Below are positions 17,670 through 25,149 of a stretch of DNA of 64,000 nucleotides, piece by piece. The notes beneath the pieces are model-generated. The model did no database searches. It was not told where the DNA came from and worked only from the letters and a program-made list of their open reading frames with translations. How positions within the stretch are numbered: position 1 is the first letter of the stretch; the number at the start of each line of letters is the position of its first letter. A program made the translations under genes and the position numbers. The stretch comes from JAOXRU01 sp965247735 (GTDB lineage Bacteria; Bacteroidota; Bacteroidia; Flavobacteriales; Flavobacteriaceae): contig CBDFHN010000002.1 in the NCBI GenBank assembly GCA_965247735.1, positions 3,534,001 through 3,598,000 of the forward strand. Reading direction: 5' to 3'.

Positions 17670-18011
17670 ATGAATAGCTTAGCAATCATTTTAATGATAC
17701 TAGGATGCTGGTTTACTTATGTAACTTCAAAAAAAACCGAAAAGGTAGCGCTAAACTTATCAATATCTAGGTGGCTTCATCAAAATCATAAACTCTCAAA
17801 CTATTTAGGACTTCTATTTGTACTTTCTTCAACAGTAGTATTAATGTTTACTATTGGTTGGGTTTCAGGTTTTTTCTTGGGAACAGTCCTTTATGCTGTT
17901 ATTGCGGTAGCTGTATTATTAGTAGCACCTTTTAATGCTGTAAACTGGAAACATATTTCTGCAATGTCCATTTTGTTTATTGTCCTTGAATTTACTTTTC
18001 AAAACGTATAA
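17670..18011 (+). CDS. DUF3325-like membrane protein
   Basis: 113 residues with three or four transmembrane helices (MNSLAIILMILGCWFTYVTSKK..., LFVLSSTVVLMFTIGWVSG). It resembles the DUF3325 family, which is typically found next to PepSY-domain iron-uptake proteins; that is exactly the context here (two genes upstream of the PepSY protein). Probably the first gene of a three-gene membrane cassette linked to siderophore or metal handling. Exact role unknown. Confidence 0.75.
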   Translation: MNSLAIILMILGCWFTYVTSKKTEKVALNLSISRWLHQNHKLSNYLGLLFVLSSTVVLMFTIGWVSGFFLGTVLYAVIAVAVLLVAPFNAVNWKHISAMSILFIVLEFTFQNV

Positions 18012-18015
18012 AACT

Positions 18016-18321
18016 ATGCCAGCAAATCCAAAATTTTTAACCACTTCAAAGTGGGAGCAGTTGATGAAGTTTATTTCAGCAGCAATAAGCTCTTATTTTG
18101 CATCTCTATTTATCCATTTGTCTTTAGCAATTTTTGTAGACGCAAAAGCAGTATTTGTAAACATGTATTTTACACTGTATTTATTATGGTGTGTACTTGC
18201 TATAGTGGCATATCTTTTTAAAAGTGGGTGGAAATCATTAGTATTTACATCAATTATTGCCCTAGTTTTTTATGGAATAATGGAAATAGGGAAATTGTAT
18301 TATCCAATAGTTATAAATTAA
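18016..18321 (+). CDS. Small membrane protein of the PepSY cassette
   Basis: 101 residues from the ATG at 18016, 4 bases after the previous stop. Three hydrophobic helices (for example FISAAISSYFASLFIHLSLAIF, MYFTLYLLWCVLAIVAYLF). It occupies the place of the small DUF3649-like protein in similar cassettes, but I cannot confirm the family by eye. Cotranscription with both neighbours is likely. Confidence 0.7.
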   Translation: MPANPKFLTTSKWEQLMKFISAAISSYFASLFIHLSLAIFVDAKAVFVNMYFTLYLLWCVLAIVAYLFKSGWKSLVFTSIIALVFYGIMEIGKLYYPIVIN

Positions 18322-18329
18322 TTTTACTT

Positions 18330-20021
18330 ATGAGTAAAGACGCTAAACGTAATTATAATGTGTATTTTAATACCCATACTGTAAGTGGTATTGTTATTTG
18401 CGTTATTTTATACATCATCTTTTTTGCAGGAGCTTTTTCCTTGTTTAGAGATGAAATAAGAGCATGGGAGTTTAATAATACCGCTAATGCGGAGACAGAA
18501 AAAATTAAAAAAATTGATTACGATCAAATTATTGCCAATGTAAAAGAAGAAGGACATCAATTATATGGTAGAGATATAAGTATTGGTACAAGGGGGAATA
18601 ATTATTCATTTAGAGCAAGCGCATCTTTTGATAGTGTAAATATTAAAAACAACAAACGAATATCGCTAAGTATTGATAAGACTACATTGTTTCCTGTTAA
18701 AAGAACTAGGGCTAAGGTCAAAAAAGAAGATATTAAAAAGAACCTCAGTGGTTTTGATAATATCATATATAGGTTGCATTATTTAAGGCAATTAGGATTT
18801 GGGTCTTCTTATGGAATTAGAATAGCAGGTTTTGTATCAATACTCTTTCTTTTTGCAATTATTACAGGACTTATTGTACAATGGAAAAAAATAATTGAGT
18901 TTTTCTATACCTTCAGAATTCGAGGTTCGCTAAAAAGAATGTGGAAAGATTCGCATATCGCACTTGGGATTTTGTCTACTCCTTTTCAGTTTATGTATGC
19001 ATTAACGGGAATCATATTTTGTGTCTTTACACTTACCATATCTAATCCTGTTGCTGATTTTTTGTTTGATGGTGATAAAACCGTACGCTCAAAAATTATA
19101 AATCAATTGCCTTATGAGCAATTAGAACCTATAGGTGAAGCTAAGGAGTTGAAAAAGGTAAACCCTATTGTAGCTAAGGTTTATAAAGAAGAAGAGTCTT
19201 TTAATGAAAGAAGGTTAAGTATATCTATTGAAAATTTTGGTGATAAAAATGCAGTATTAAATGTGTTTTTAAGAAAGGATGAAGACAAAAAAGTAATGGT
19301 AGGTAGAGGTACTTATGTGTATAAGATTGCTGATGCCAAATTATTGCACAGTACTACTATTGAAGAAAGTCCGTATTTGGCAACAGTAAACAGAGTTTTT
19401 AGAGTATTGCACTATGGCTCGTTTGGAGGTGTGTTTACTAGAATTGTATATTTTGTTTTGGCACTAATATGCTGCTGGGTATTTGTTTCAGGAGTTATGA
19501 TTTGGCTTGGAGATCGAAAGGATAGTAAAAAGATTAGTCCAAAACGGCAACGTTTTAACAATGAAGTTATTTTTATATACTTGGCAGTGGTTTTTGGCTT
19601 GCATTTGGCGGTAGCCTATGGTTTTATTTTAGCAAAAATATTGCCTTTTGACACACTAAATATTGGTCGTGCTAAAGATCCAAACTATATTCATACCAGA
19701 AAAGACCTTATGAGCGTGCTGTTTTTTACTTTTTGGTTGTTTAGCTCAGTGTTTTTGTACTTGTTGAAAGATAATTATAGAGTGTTTAAAATTTCGTTGT
19801 GGAGTTTTGGACTTCTGGGTATGCTTGTTCCTGTGCTTAATGGAGCTATTGATGGACAATGGATATGGGTAAGTTTTATGAATAACCAAGTAGATGTATT
19901 ATTTATTGATGTTATTTGGTTGTGTATTTCTATGTTTTCAATGTACTTAGGAGCAAAAATTAAGGAAGATTCTTTGCCTAAAAGGAAGGTTAAAGTTGTG
20001 GCTGAGCTTAAAAAGGCCTAG
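18330..20021 (+). CDS. PepSY-associated transmembrane protein
   Basis: 563 residues from the ATG at 18330 (MSKDAKRNYNVYF), directly after the small membrane gene. An N-terminal transmembrane helix with TVSGIVICVILYIIFFAGAF, a PepSY-like periplasmic region, then several helices, including the conserved HIALGILSTPFQFMYALTGI and the histidine in RVLHYGSFGG. PiuB-like proteins of this type are thought to reduce or release iron from siderophores in the inner membrane. No TonB siderophore receptor is adjacent, unlike many PepSY loci. Confidence 0.88.
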   Translation: MSKDAKRNYNVYFNTHTVSGIVICVILYIIFFAGAFSLFRDEIRAWEFNNTANAETEKIKKIDYDQIIANVKEEGHQLYGRDISIGTRGNNYSFRASASFDSVNIKNNKRISLSIDKTTLFPVKRTRAKVKKEDIKKNLSGFDNIIYRLHYLRQLGFGSSYGIRIAGFVSILFLFAIITGLIVQWKKIIEFFYTFRIRGSLKRMWKDSHIALGILSTPFQFMYALTGIIFCVFTLTISNPVADFLFDGDKTVRSKIINQLPYEQLEPIGEAKELKKVNPIVAKVYKEEESFNERRLSISIENFGDKNAVLNVFLRKDEDKKVMVGRGTYVYKIADAKLLHSTTIEESPYLATVNRVFRVLHYGSFGGVFTRIVYFVLALICCWVFVSGVMIWLGDRKDSKKISPKRQRFNNEVIFIYLAVVFGLHLAVAYGFILAKILPFDTLNIGRAKDPNYIHTRKDLMSVLFFTFWLFSSVFLYLLKDNYRVFKISLWSFGLLGMLVPVLNGAIDGQWIWVSFMNNQVDVLFIDVIWLCISMFSMYLGAKIKEDSLPKRKVKVVAELKKA

Positions 20022-20140
20022 TGTGTCTAGCGGTAAATATGAAAGAAAACGAAATTATGAAAAAACCACTGCCATAAAGACGAGAACGACACAGAATTAC
20101 TGAATTAATTCACAGTCAATACTAAATAATACAACCAAAA

Positions 20141-20334
20141 TTTGTATTGTATTGCTAATTTGTTTGATATTTGCAGCTGTAAACAAGAAATAAAACGATA
20201 AAACAAGAAGCCTATGTTAAATTTTTCTCACATAATAAGGATGCTAAAAAGCTATTTTTAAGAGAGAATACGTAGGTAGTATTATCAAAATCATATAAAA
20301 AGCTAAAGCGTCCAAGAAATTGGACGCTTTTTTT
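20141..20334 (+). ncRNA. Candidate short transcription unit 1
   Basis: A promoter-like pair TTTG (20141-20144) and GATATTTG (20166-20173, one mismatch to TAnnTTTG) with a 21-base spacer is followed by a strong intrinsic terminator: AAGCGTCCAA (20306-20315), loop GAAA, TTGGACGCTT (20320-20329) and a T-run. The predicted transcript is about 155 bases. It has no convincing protein start; the longest reading frames are 14 codons (ATG) or a start-less frame of about 30 codons. It could be a small RNA or a decayed small gene. Confidence 0.35.
20306..20334 (+). terminator. Intrinsic terminator
   Basis: Perfect 10-bp stem AAGCGTCCAA / TTGGACGCTT with a GAAA tetraloop and T-run. No normal gene precedes it; it may end the candidate small RNA or the PepSY operon 285 bases upstream. 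Confidence 0.8.
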
Positions 20335-20600
20335 ATGAATTATTTTTAACCTAGTTATGAATCGAGCATGCTAAGAAGTTTATCGCATAACTAAGATGAT
20401 TAATAGCGAACAGCATGTGACCTTTAAAAAATAATAAATAGAAACACATGAAAACTTTTGATACTAAAAAATAGTAGCATTTGAAGGATACTGATAAGAG
20501 TACTAATCGGTTATGAAAATTCCTGATCGCTGTTGAAAAACGGCCAGGTATCCTATTATCGAAACTCAATGTAACTAATTGATTTTTAGCAAAATAAACT
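20335..20600. other. Intergenic stretch without recognised gene
   Basis: Between the two candidate short units nothing convincing is seen. A 72-codon minus-strand frame (20351-20569) has no recognisable family, no promoter and an AT-driven hydrophobic composition. A short inverted pair CATGTG/CACATG is present. Confidence 0.4.
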
Positions 20601-20717
20601 ATATTTTTCTTGTGTAATTAAAAAATACATTTCATCTTTGCATCGCAGAAAAGTAAAAAATACTACTGCATTAATTAATAATATAATCCCAGTATTGGGT
20701 AAATATCGACAAGCGTT

Positions 20718-20801
20718 ATGATTGTAACATACAAACACTTTAATACAGCAAAGGAACAAGGTTCTTTTATGTATTCGCTTCGAGACTTCAACAATAAATA
20801 G
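20718..20801 (+). CDS. Possible 27-residue microprotein
   Basis: ATG at 20718 opens a frame of 27 codons, MIVTYKHFNTAKEQGSFMYS followed by LRDFNNK, ending TAG at 20801. It lies between a promoter-like sequence and an intrinsic terminator and is the only frame of note in that unit. The composition is soluble with aromatic and charged residues, unlike random AT-rich sequence, but there is no family match I know. Low certainty. Confidence 0.25.
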   Translation: MIVTYKHFNTAKEQGSFMYSLRDFNNK

Positions 20802-20820
20802 TATGCCTTTGCATATGATG

Positions 20821-20851
20821 AAGTCCGAAGCCCATGGTTTCGGACTTTTTT
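20821..20851 (+). terminator. Intrinsic terminator
   Basis: 9-bp perfect stem AAGTCCGAA / TTCGGACTT followed by T-run. Confidence 0.8.
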
Positions 20852-20932
20852 ATGCTATAACAATTCTAGTTTTATAAATTCTCGAAGCCCACATTTTTTA
20901 ATATTTCATTGCTAATACCATTTTTGGGTATA

Positions 20933-20940
20933 GTTAGTCA
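20933..20940. repeat. Left 8-bp target site duplication of the IS
   Basis: GTTAGTCA directly abuts the left end of the insertion sequence and is repeated exactly at 22367-22374. Confidence 0.93.
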
Positions 20941-20972
20941 GGATCAAGTCCAAAAGTTGTGGGATTTTAGGA

Positions 20973-21965
20973 TTATGCAAAAATTGTAGTAAGTCTAAAT
21001 AAGAAAAAGTCTACATTTCTAACCCCTCTAAATTGTGCTCTAAAGGCTTTAATTTTAGCATTGAAAGATTCTGCAGACGCATTTGTACTTCTATTATCAA
21101 AATAGTTGAGTATATTTTGATAATGTATTGACATTGTTCTAGCGATTGTGTTGAAGCTTTTAAATTTAGCTTGTCTTACTTTTTCATCCCATTTTGCAAG
21201 CCTGATAAGTGCTGAAGTTTTGTCTTTGGTATTATTAAATATCCAAGATAGGTTTTGGCATAACTTATATGCTTTCTCTAGATCTGGATATCTCTGAAAA
21301 AGGACTTCTGCTCTTTTGGATTGATTGTCAGTCCATTTACTACTTGATTTATATAATAAATATCTGCTTCTTGCTAATAATTGCTTTAAAGTATCTCCAT
21401 TGGGCAGTAGTTTTGGAGTGTATTTTAATGATTTATTTCTAGCATATTCTATGGCATCATTTTCAGTATCTAAAGCATCCCATCGATGTTTTATTCTTAT
21501 TTCTTGTAATGCGTCCAAGGCTAGTTTTTGCACGTGAAAACGATCTATTACTAAGGTAGCATTTGGGAAAGACTTTTTAACGATAAGTCCCATATTACCT
21601 GCCATATCTAAAGTTACCTCTTTAACTTTCTTGCGTTGCTTTAAAGGAATTTTCTCTAGTATTTTTATCACAGTTTCGGCTTTGGTTCCTTTGACCATTG
21701 CAACTAAGGCTCCCTTCTTTCCTTTTGCTTTTTTATTGGTTAGTATGGTATATAAATCACCATTAGAAAAGGCAGTCTCATCAAGGGATAAATTTGCGCC
21801 TAAGTTTTGTGCGAATAATAGCCAATCTGTTGCGTGTTGTTTTTGACCCCACGCTTTAAAATCACTCAGATAGTCCTTGTACTGTCTTTGTAGACTTCTG
21901 GGATTAACACCATAGAAATTAGCTACAAGTGTTGTACTTGAAGCGTTATTACTTATAGACCTCTT
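20973..21965 (-). CDS. IS transposase, catalytic part (ISAon1/ISL3-type DDE), frameshift-expressed
   Basis: The open frame runs from 21965 to the stop at 20973 without an ATG at its head; the first internal ATG (21698) lies after the first catalytic Asp, so a ribosomal frameshift from the upstream frame is expected. Catalytic acidic residues are recognisable in LSLDETAFSNGDLYT, LVIDRFHVQKLALDAL and TNASAESFNAKIKAFRAQFRG (DDE_Tnp_ISL3). The frame relation to the first ORF is +1 (or -2). The coordinates give the whole open frame, not a proven start. Confidence 0.85.
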   Translation of the reverse strand, partial: KRSISNNASSTTLVANFYGVNPRSLQRQYKDYLSDFKAWGQKQHATDWLLFAQNLGANLSLDETAFSNGDLYTILTNKKAKGKKGALVAMVKGTKAETVIKILEKIPLKQRKKVKEVTLDMAGNMGLIVKKSFPNATLVIDRFHVQKLALDALQEIRIKHRWDALDTENDAIEYARNKSLKYTPKLLPNGDTLKQLLARSRYLLYKSSSKWTDNQSKRAEVLFQRYPDLEKAYKLCQNLSWIFNNTKDKTSALIRLAKWDEKVRQAKFKSFNTIARTMSIHYQNILNYFDNRSTNASAESFNAKIKAFRAQFRGVRNVDFFLFRLTTIFA

Positions 21966-22305
21966 TTAAAAAAGCAGCAAATTCACTAGTTATTCTAGTT
22001 CCTTTTGCTACTAAATCCCAATCTCTTGTAACTACTTTACTAGTCACTTCATTAAGCCATCTACGCCGTGTTATATGCAGATAAACATCCTTACCTCGTA
22101 TAGGGAAATCTTGAACGGTCGCCTCTGGAAAGAAGCCTTTAGAGTGGAGTTTAGCATTATTAAGTACAGATGGAACCTCATTTAATTCTGTAAAATAGAA
22201 ATGTATCTCTTCTCCTTTAATCTCGTGTTTGGTTAAATCAAAATGACTTACCAGTACTTCGGGAAGTAATAAATTAGCAACTGCAAATAAAGCGTCTGAG
22301 GACAT
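21949..22305 (-). CDS. ISAon1-type transposase N-terminal region protein
   Basis: 118 residues (MSSDALFAVANLLLPEVLVSH...), corresponding to the separate N-terminal region protein of ISAon1-type elements in Bacteroidota. The DIYLH/VYLHITRRRW segment is a probable zinc/DNA-binding part. It ends GTC TAT AAG TAA; the catalytic frame is already open at this point. An SD-like AAGAGG lies just before the stop, an arrangement like the programmed +1 frameshift of RF2, so the full transposase of roughly 440 residues is probably made by frameshifting. Confidence 0.85.
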   Translation of the reverse strand: MSSDALFAVANLLLPEVLVSHFDLTKHEIKGEEIHFYFTELNEVPSVLNNAKLHSKGFFPEATVQDFPIRGKDVYLHITRRRWLNEVTSKVVTRDWDLVAKGTRITSEFAAFLKEVYK

Positions 22306-22359
22306 AGAAATTTTAAAAGCAAAGTTGCCTCTAATTTAGTTACTCCACAACTTTTTGTG

Positions 22360-22388
22360 TTGAGCCGTTAGTCATGCTTTTGATTTTG
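22360..22388 (+). promoter_or_regulatory. Probable hybrid promoter IS end / rtcB operon
   Basis: TGATTTTG (22381-22388) resembles a -7 element (TAnnTTTG with one mismatch). The IS right end supplies TTG (22360-22362) 18 bases upstream, or TTTTTG (22352-22357) 23 bases upstream. Before insertion, TTTTTG at 20921-20926 would have been 20 bases away from the same -7 element. The IS therefore appears to have split a promoter and replaced its -33 part. Confidence 0.45.
22367..22374. repeat. Right 8-bp target site duplication of the IS
   Basis: GTTAGTCA, identical to 20933-20940. Confidence 0.93.
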
Positions 22389-22435
22389 CATGATACAATG
22401 GAGTATTGCATTGTAAAATCCATATATAATTTATC

Positions 22436-23827
22436 ATGGGAAAGAAATTAAGCGGAAGAGACTTAATAAAATTAGGGTTTCCGAAAAACAATAGTATTAA
22501 TGTGGCATTAGGTCAGATTAATAGATATCAAAAGAGAAAGAAAAAAGAACAAATATTAGAAGAAGCTAAAAAGGTGTTACTGCATCCAGAAAATTATCAA
22601 GGAGATGGTATTTGGGGTAAAATTGCTGAAAGTTTAGTGAATCCTGTTGAGGTAACTAAGCAAAAACTAAGGGCAACACGTGTTCCGTTTCATGTTTATG
22701 GAGAAAATGAAATTGATGATCAGGCTAAATATCAATTATACGATGCCTTAAAACTTCCAGTTGCAGTAGCAGGAGCATTAATGCCTGATGCACATAGTGG
22801 TTATGGTTTGCCAATTGGTGGCGTATTGGCAACAAAAAATGCGGTAATTCCGTATGGTGTTGGTGTGGATATTGGTTGTAGAATGTGCCTAACAATTTAT
22901 CCTATTGCGGTATCACAATTGAAAGGAAAACAGTTTCAGTTAGAAAACATACTGGCCGAACATACCAAGTTTGGAATGTATGAAACGCATAAGGTAAAAC
23001 ACGATCATGAAGTGTTTTCAGATTCAGCATTTGATATGATTCCGTTAGTAAAACGCTTAAAAGATAAAGCATATAAACAGCTGGGAACTTCTGGTGGTGG
23101 AAATCATTTTGTGGAATTTGGTGTGGTTAGCATTACTGATGAACATAACGAGTGGGGATTGTCTTGTGGGGATTATGTAGGCTTGTTATCGCATAGCGGA
23201 TCTAGAGGATTAGGTGCCAATATTGCTAAACATTATACCTATTTGGCAACCAAACAATGTCCGTTGCCAAAACAGGTACAGCATTTGGCTTGGCTGGATC
23301 TAAGCACTCATGATGGGCAAGAATATTGGATGGCTATGAATTTGGCAGGTGACTATGCCAAGGCTTGTCATGATAATATCCATGCTAGAATTGGGAAGCT
23401 TTTGGGGGCAAAACCAGTGGCTAAAATTGAAAATCATCACAATTTTGCATGGAAACAACAGGTAAATGGCGAAGAGTGTATTGTACATCGTAAAGGAGCC
23501 ACGCCAGCAGCAAAAGGCGAATTAGGGATTATTCCAGGTTCAATGACTGCTCCAGGTTTTATTGTAAGAGGTTTGGGTAATGAAGCTAGCTTGTCTTCTG
23601 CATCTCATGGTGCAGGACGTCTTTTTTCTAGGAGAAAATGTAAAGAGACCTTTACGAAGAGCGAAATCAAAAAAGAACTTAAAGCTAAAGGAGTTTCTCT
23701 TATTGGTGGCGGTGTTGATGAAGCGCCAATGGCATATAAAAATATTGAAAAAGTCATGGCAAATCAACAAGAATTGGTGGAAGTAATAGGATCATTTACT
23801 CCAAAAATAGTACGGATGGATAAATGA
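22436..23827 (+). CDS. rtcB: RtcB-family RNA ligase
   Basis: 463 residues. RtcB joins 2',3'-cyclic-phosphate (or 3'-phosphate) RNA ends to 5'-OH ends using GTP and Mn2+. Visible active-site elements: GVDIGCRM (Asp145, Cys148), GGGNHFVE (His224), LSHSGSRG (His253), ENHHNF (His334/335) and HRKGATPAAKGE, whose His351 is the guanylylated residue in the family. The N-terminal ~75 residues (KKLSGRDLIKLGFPKNN) are an extension not found in standard E. coli RtcB. Heads an operon with a nucleotidyltransferase-like gene and prfH, the arrangement known for RtcB2-type ribosome repair. No archease gene is nearby. Confidence 0.95.
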   Translation: MGKKLSGRDLIKLGFPKNNSINVALGQINRYQKRKKKEQILEEAKKVLLHPENYQGDGIWGKIAESLVNPVEVTKQKLRATRVPFHVYGENEIDDQAKYQLYDALKLPVAVAGALMPDAHSGYGLPIGGVLATKNAVIPYGVGVDIGCRMCLTIYPIAVSQLKGKQFQLENILAEHTKFGMYETHKVKHDHEVFSDSAFDMIPLVKRLKDKAYKQLGTSGGGNHFVEFGVVSITDEHNEWGLSCGDYVGLLSHSGSRGLGANIAKHYTYLATKQCPLPKQVQHLAWLDLSTHDGQEYWMAMNLAGDYAKACHDNIHARIGKLLGAKPVAKIENHHNFAWKQQVNGEECIVHRKGATPAAKGELGIIPGSMTAPGFIVRGLGNEASLSSASHGAGRLFSRRKCKETFTKSEIKKELKAKGVSLIGGGVDEAPMAYKNIEKVMANQQELVEVIGSFTPKIVRMDK

Positions 23828-23894
23828 GTTGGCTACAATAGAATAGTCAAAAAATAAGAGTGAATACGTTCACTAGATAAAAAACAATACAATT

Positions 23895-24443
23895 ATGGGA
23901 GCAAATCATAATACAAAAAGATACGGAGAGCTCTGGCCTAGTTTTAGAATAGAACTAGGACTAGAAGTTCTCGAAAAATTAAAAGAATGGGTAATTATTT
24001 CTGGCGGATGGGCTTGGCATTTTATGTCTCCTAAAGATCATATAGAGTGCAAACATGCACACGATCATAAGGATATTGACATTTTTGTGAATCCAATTCA
24101 TGTTCCTAAAGTTATGGAAATATTAATAGGGGAAGGGTTCGAGAAAGTATGGACACGCTATGATTATATGCAAAGTCAAGAAAACTTTAGACGTTATGAA
24201 AAAATTGATTGGCTGGCGAATGGAAAGCAAATTAGAATAACTATAGACTTTTTTGAAGCCAAAGCAATAGACACAATAGTTATAGGTGGTTGGAAAATTG
24301 TAGCTCCAGAAACACTATTGAGTTTTTATAGTAATATTCATTCTAGTGATAAATGTTGGGCAGTAAAAGCAGCAGTAAAATTGCTAAAGGAAGGTGAAAA
24401 CCCTGTTGGCAATCAATTGTTGATTAAAAACCCATTAATATAA
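23895..24443 (+). CDS. Nucleotidyltransferase-fold protein between rtcB and prfH
   Basis: 182 residues. IISGGWAWHFM (GG at residues 37-38) followed by DHKDIDIFV (Asp60-x-Asp62) is the GG...DxD pattern of the polymerase-beta-like nucleotidyltransferase superfamily; ITIDFFEAK could give the third acidic residue. The N-terminus carries an odd histidine-rich stretch (ECKHAHDHKD). It lies 67 bases after rtcB and 3 bases before prfH, so it is most likely cotranslated with the rescue factor. Substrate unknown; end repair or nucleotide addition to damaged rRNA/tRNA is a plausible role given its neighbours. Confidence 0.8.
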   Translation: MGANHNTKRYGELWPSFRIELGLEVLEKLKEWVIISGGWAWHFMSPKDHIECKHAHDHKDIDIFVNPIHVPKVMEILIGEGFEKVWTRYDYMQSQENFRRYEKIDWLANGKQIRITIDFFEAKAIDTIVIGGWKIVAPETLLSFYSNIHSSDKCWAVKAAVKLLKEGENPVGNQLLIKNPLI

Positions 24444-24446
24444 AAT

Positions 24447-25145
24447 ATGATGAATAGTAAAATGATACAAATAACGGCAGGGAGAGGCCCAGCAGAATGT
24501 TGCTGGGTTGTTGCCCAAGTTTTAAAGGTCTTTTTAGAGGAATTAAAAATGCAGCACTTTAGCTATACCATAATAAAGCAAGAAGCTGGTATGGAAAATG
24601 GCACAGTACAATCGGTAATTATTGCCATAGACGGAAAAGGAGTAGCAACTTTTTTAAAGACTTGGTTGGGAACAATACAGTGGGTAGGAACCTCTAAATT
24701 TAGAAAGTTTCACAAACGTAAAAATTGGTTTATAGGAATGTTTAGCGTAGAAGACAATGTAACAGTTCAGTTTTCAGAAAAAGATGTTTCGTTTCAAACC
24801 ATGCGTAGCAAAGGACCAGGGGGACAACATGTAAATAAGGTGAATTCTGCTGTACGAGCAATTCATGATGCTACAGGTATTAGTGTAGTAGCTATGGATA
24901 GCAGATCGCAACATCAGAATAAAAAAATAGCGCTTACCAGGTTAAAAGAAAAATTGAATGAGGCGAATTTAGAAAAACTAAAAAAAGGTGTGGTTTCGCA
25001 ATGGGAAAACCATTTAGATCTAGAACGAGGCAATCCAATACGTGTTTTTAAAGGAACAGATTTTAAAAAACGAAAAACTGATAAAACGTTTAAAAACAAA
25101 CGCAGCTCATTAAAAAATGACTTGCGAAACGAATTAAAGAATTAA
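24447..25145 (+). CDS. prfH: Peptide chain release factor H
   Basis: 232 residues, an RF1/RF2 homologue lacking the codon-recognition domains. The catalytic GGQ is at residues 125-127 in RSKGPGGQHVNKVNSAVRA, followed by the lysine-rich tail. The N-terminal part (MIQITAGRGPAECCWVVAQV) is typical of PrfH. Published work shows PrfH rescues ribosomes nicked in the 16S decoding centre so that the partner RtcB can reseal the rRNA; here the partner gene is in the same operon. Two ATG codons stand in tandem; either could start. Confidence 0.95.
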   Translation: MMNSKMIQITAGRGPAECCWVVAQVLKVFLEELKMQHFSYTIIKQEAGMENGTVQSVIIAIDGKGVATFLKTWLGTIQWVGTSKFRKFHKRKNWFIGMFSVEDNVTVQFSEKDVSFQTMRSKGPGGQHVNKVNSAVRAIHDATGISVVAMDSRSQHQNKKIALTRLKEKLNEANLEKLKKGVVSQWENHLDLERGNPIRVFKGTDFKKRKTDKTFKNKRSSLKNDLRNELKN

Positions 25146-25149
25146 AGTG

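Larger units (their letters stand above)
20610..20851 (+). ncRNA. Candidate short transcription unit 2
   Basis: TTG (20610-20612), a 20-base spacer and CATCTTTG (20633-20640, one mismatch to TAnnTTTG) form a promoter-like pair. A strong terminator ends the unit: AAGTCCGAA (20821-20829), 9-base loop, TTCGGACTT (20839-20847) and a T-run. The predicted RNA of about 205 bases contains a 27-codon reading frame. It is either a small regulatory RNA or a microprotein mRNA. Confidence 0.4.
20941..22366 (-). mobile_element. Complete ISL3-family insertion sequence (ISAon1 type), 1426 bp
   Basis: Both ends can be fixed. The left terminal repeat (20941-20962, starting GGATCAAG) and the right one (22345-22366, ending TTGAGCC) match at 18 of 22 positions as inverted repeats, sharing AAAAGTTGTGG. 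They are flanked by a perfect 8-bp duplication GTTAGTCA, the length typical of ISL3-family elements. Inside are two minus-strand reading frames: an N-terminal-region protein and a DDE transposase in another frame. The exact duplication and intact ends indicate a recent insertion. It sits about 60 bp upstream of rtcB. Confidence 0.93.

Noticed and set aside
20351..20569. 72-codon minus-strand frame between the short transcription units
   Set aside because: No promoter or family; Phe/Tyr/Leu-rich composition is expected from AT-rich noncoding DNA.
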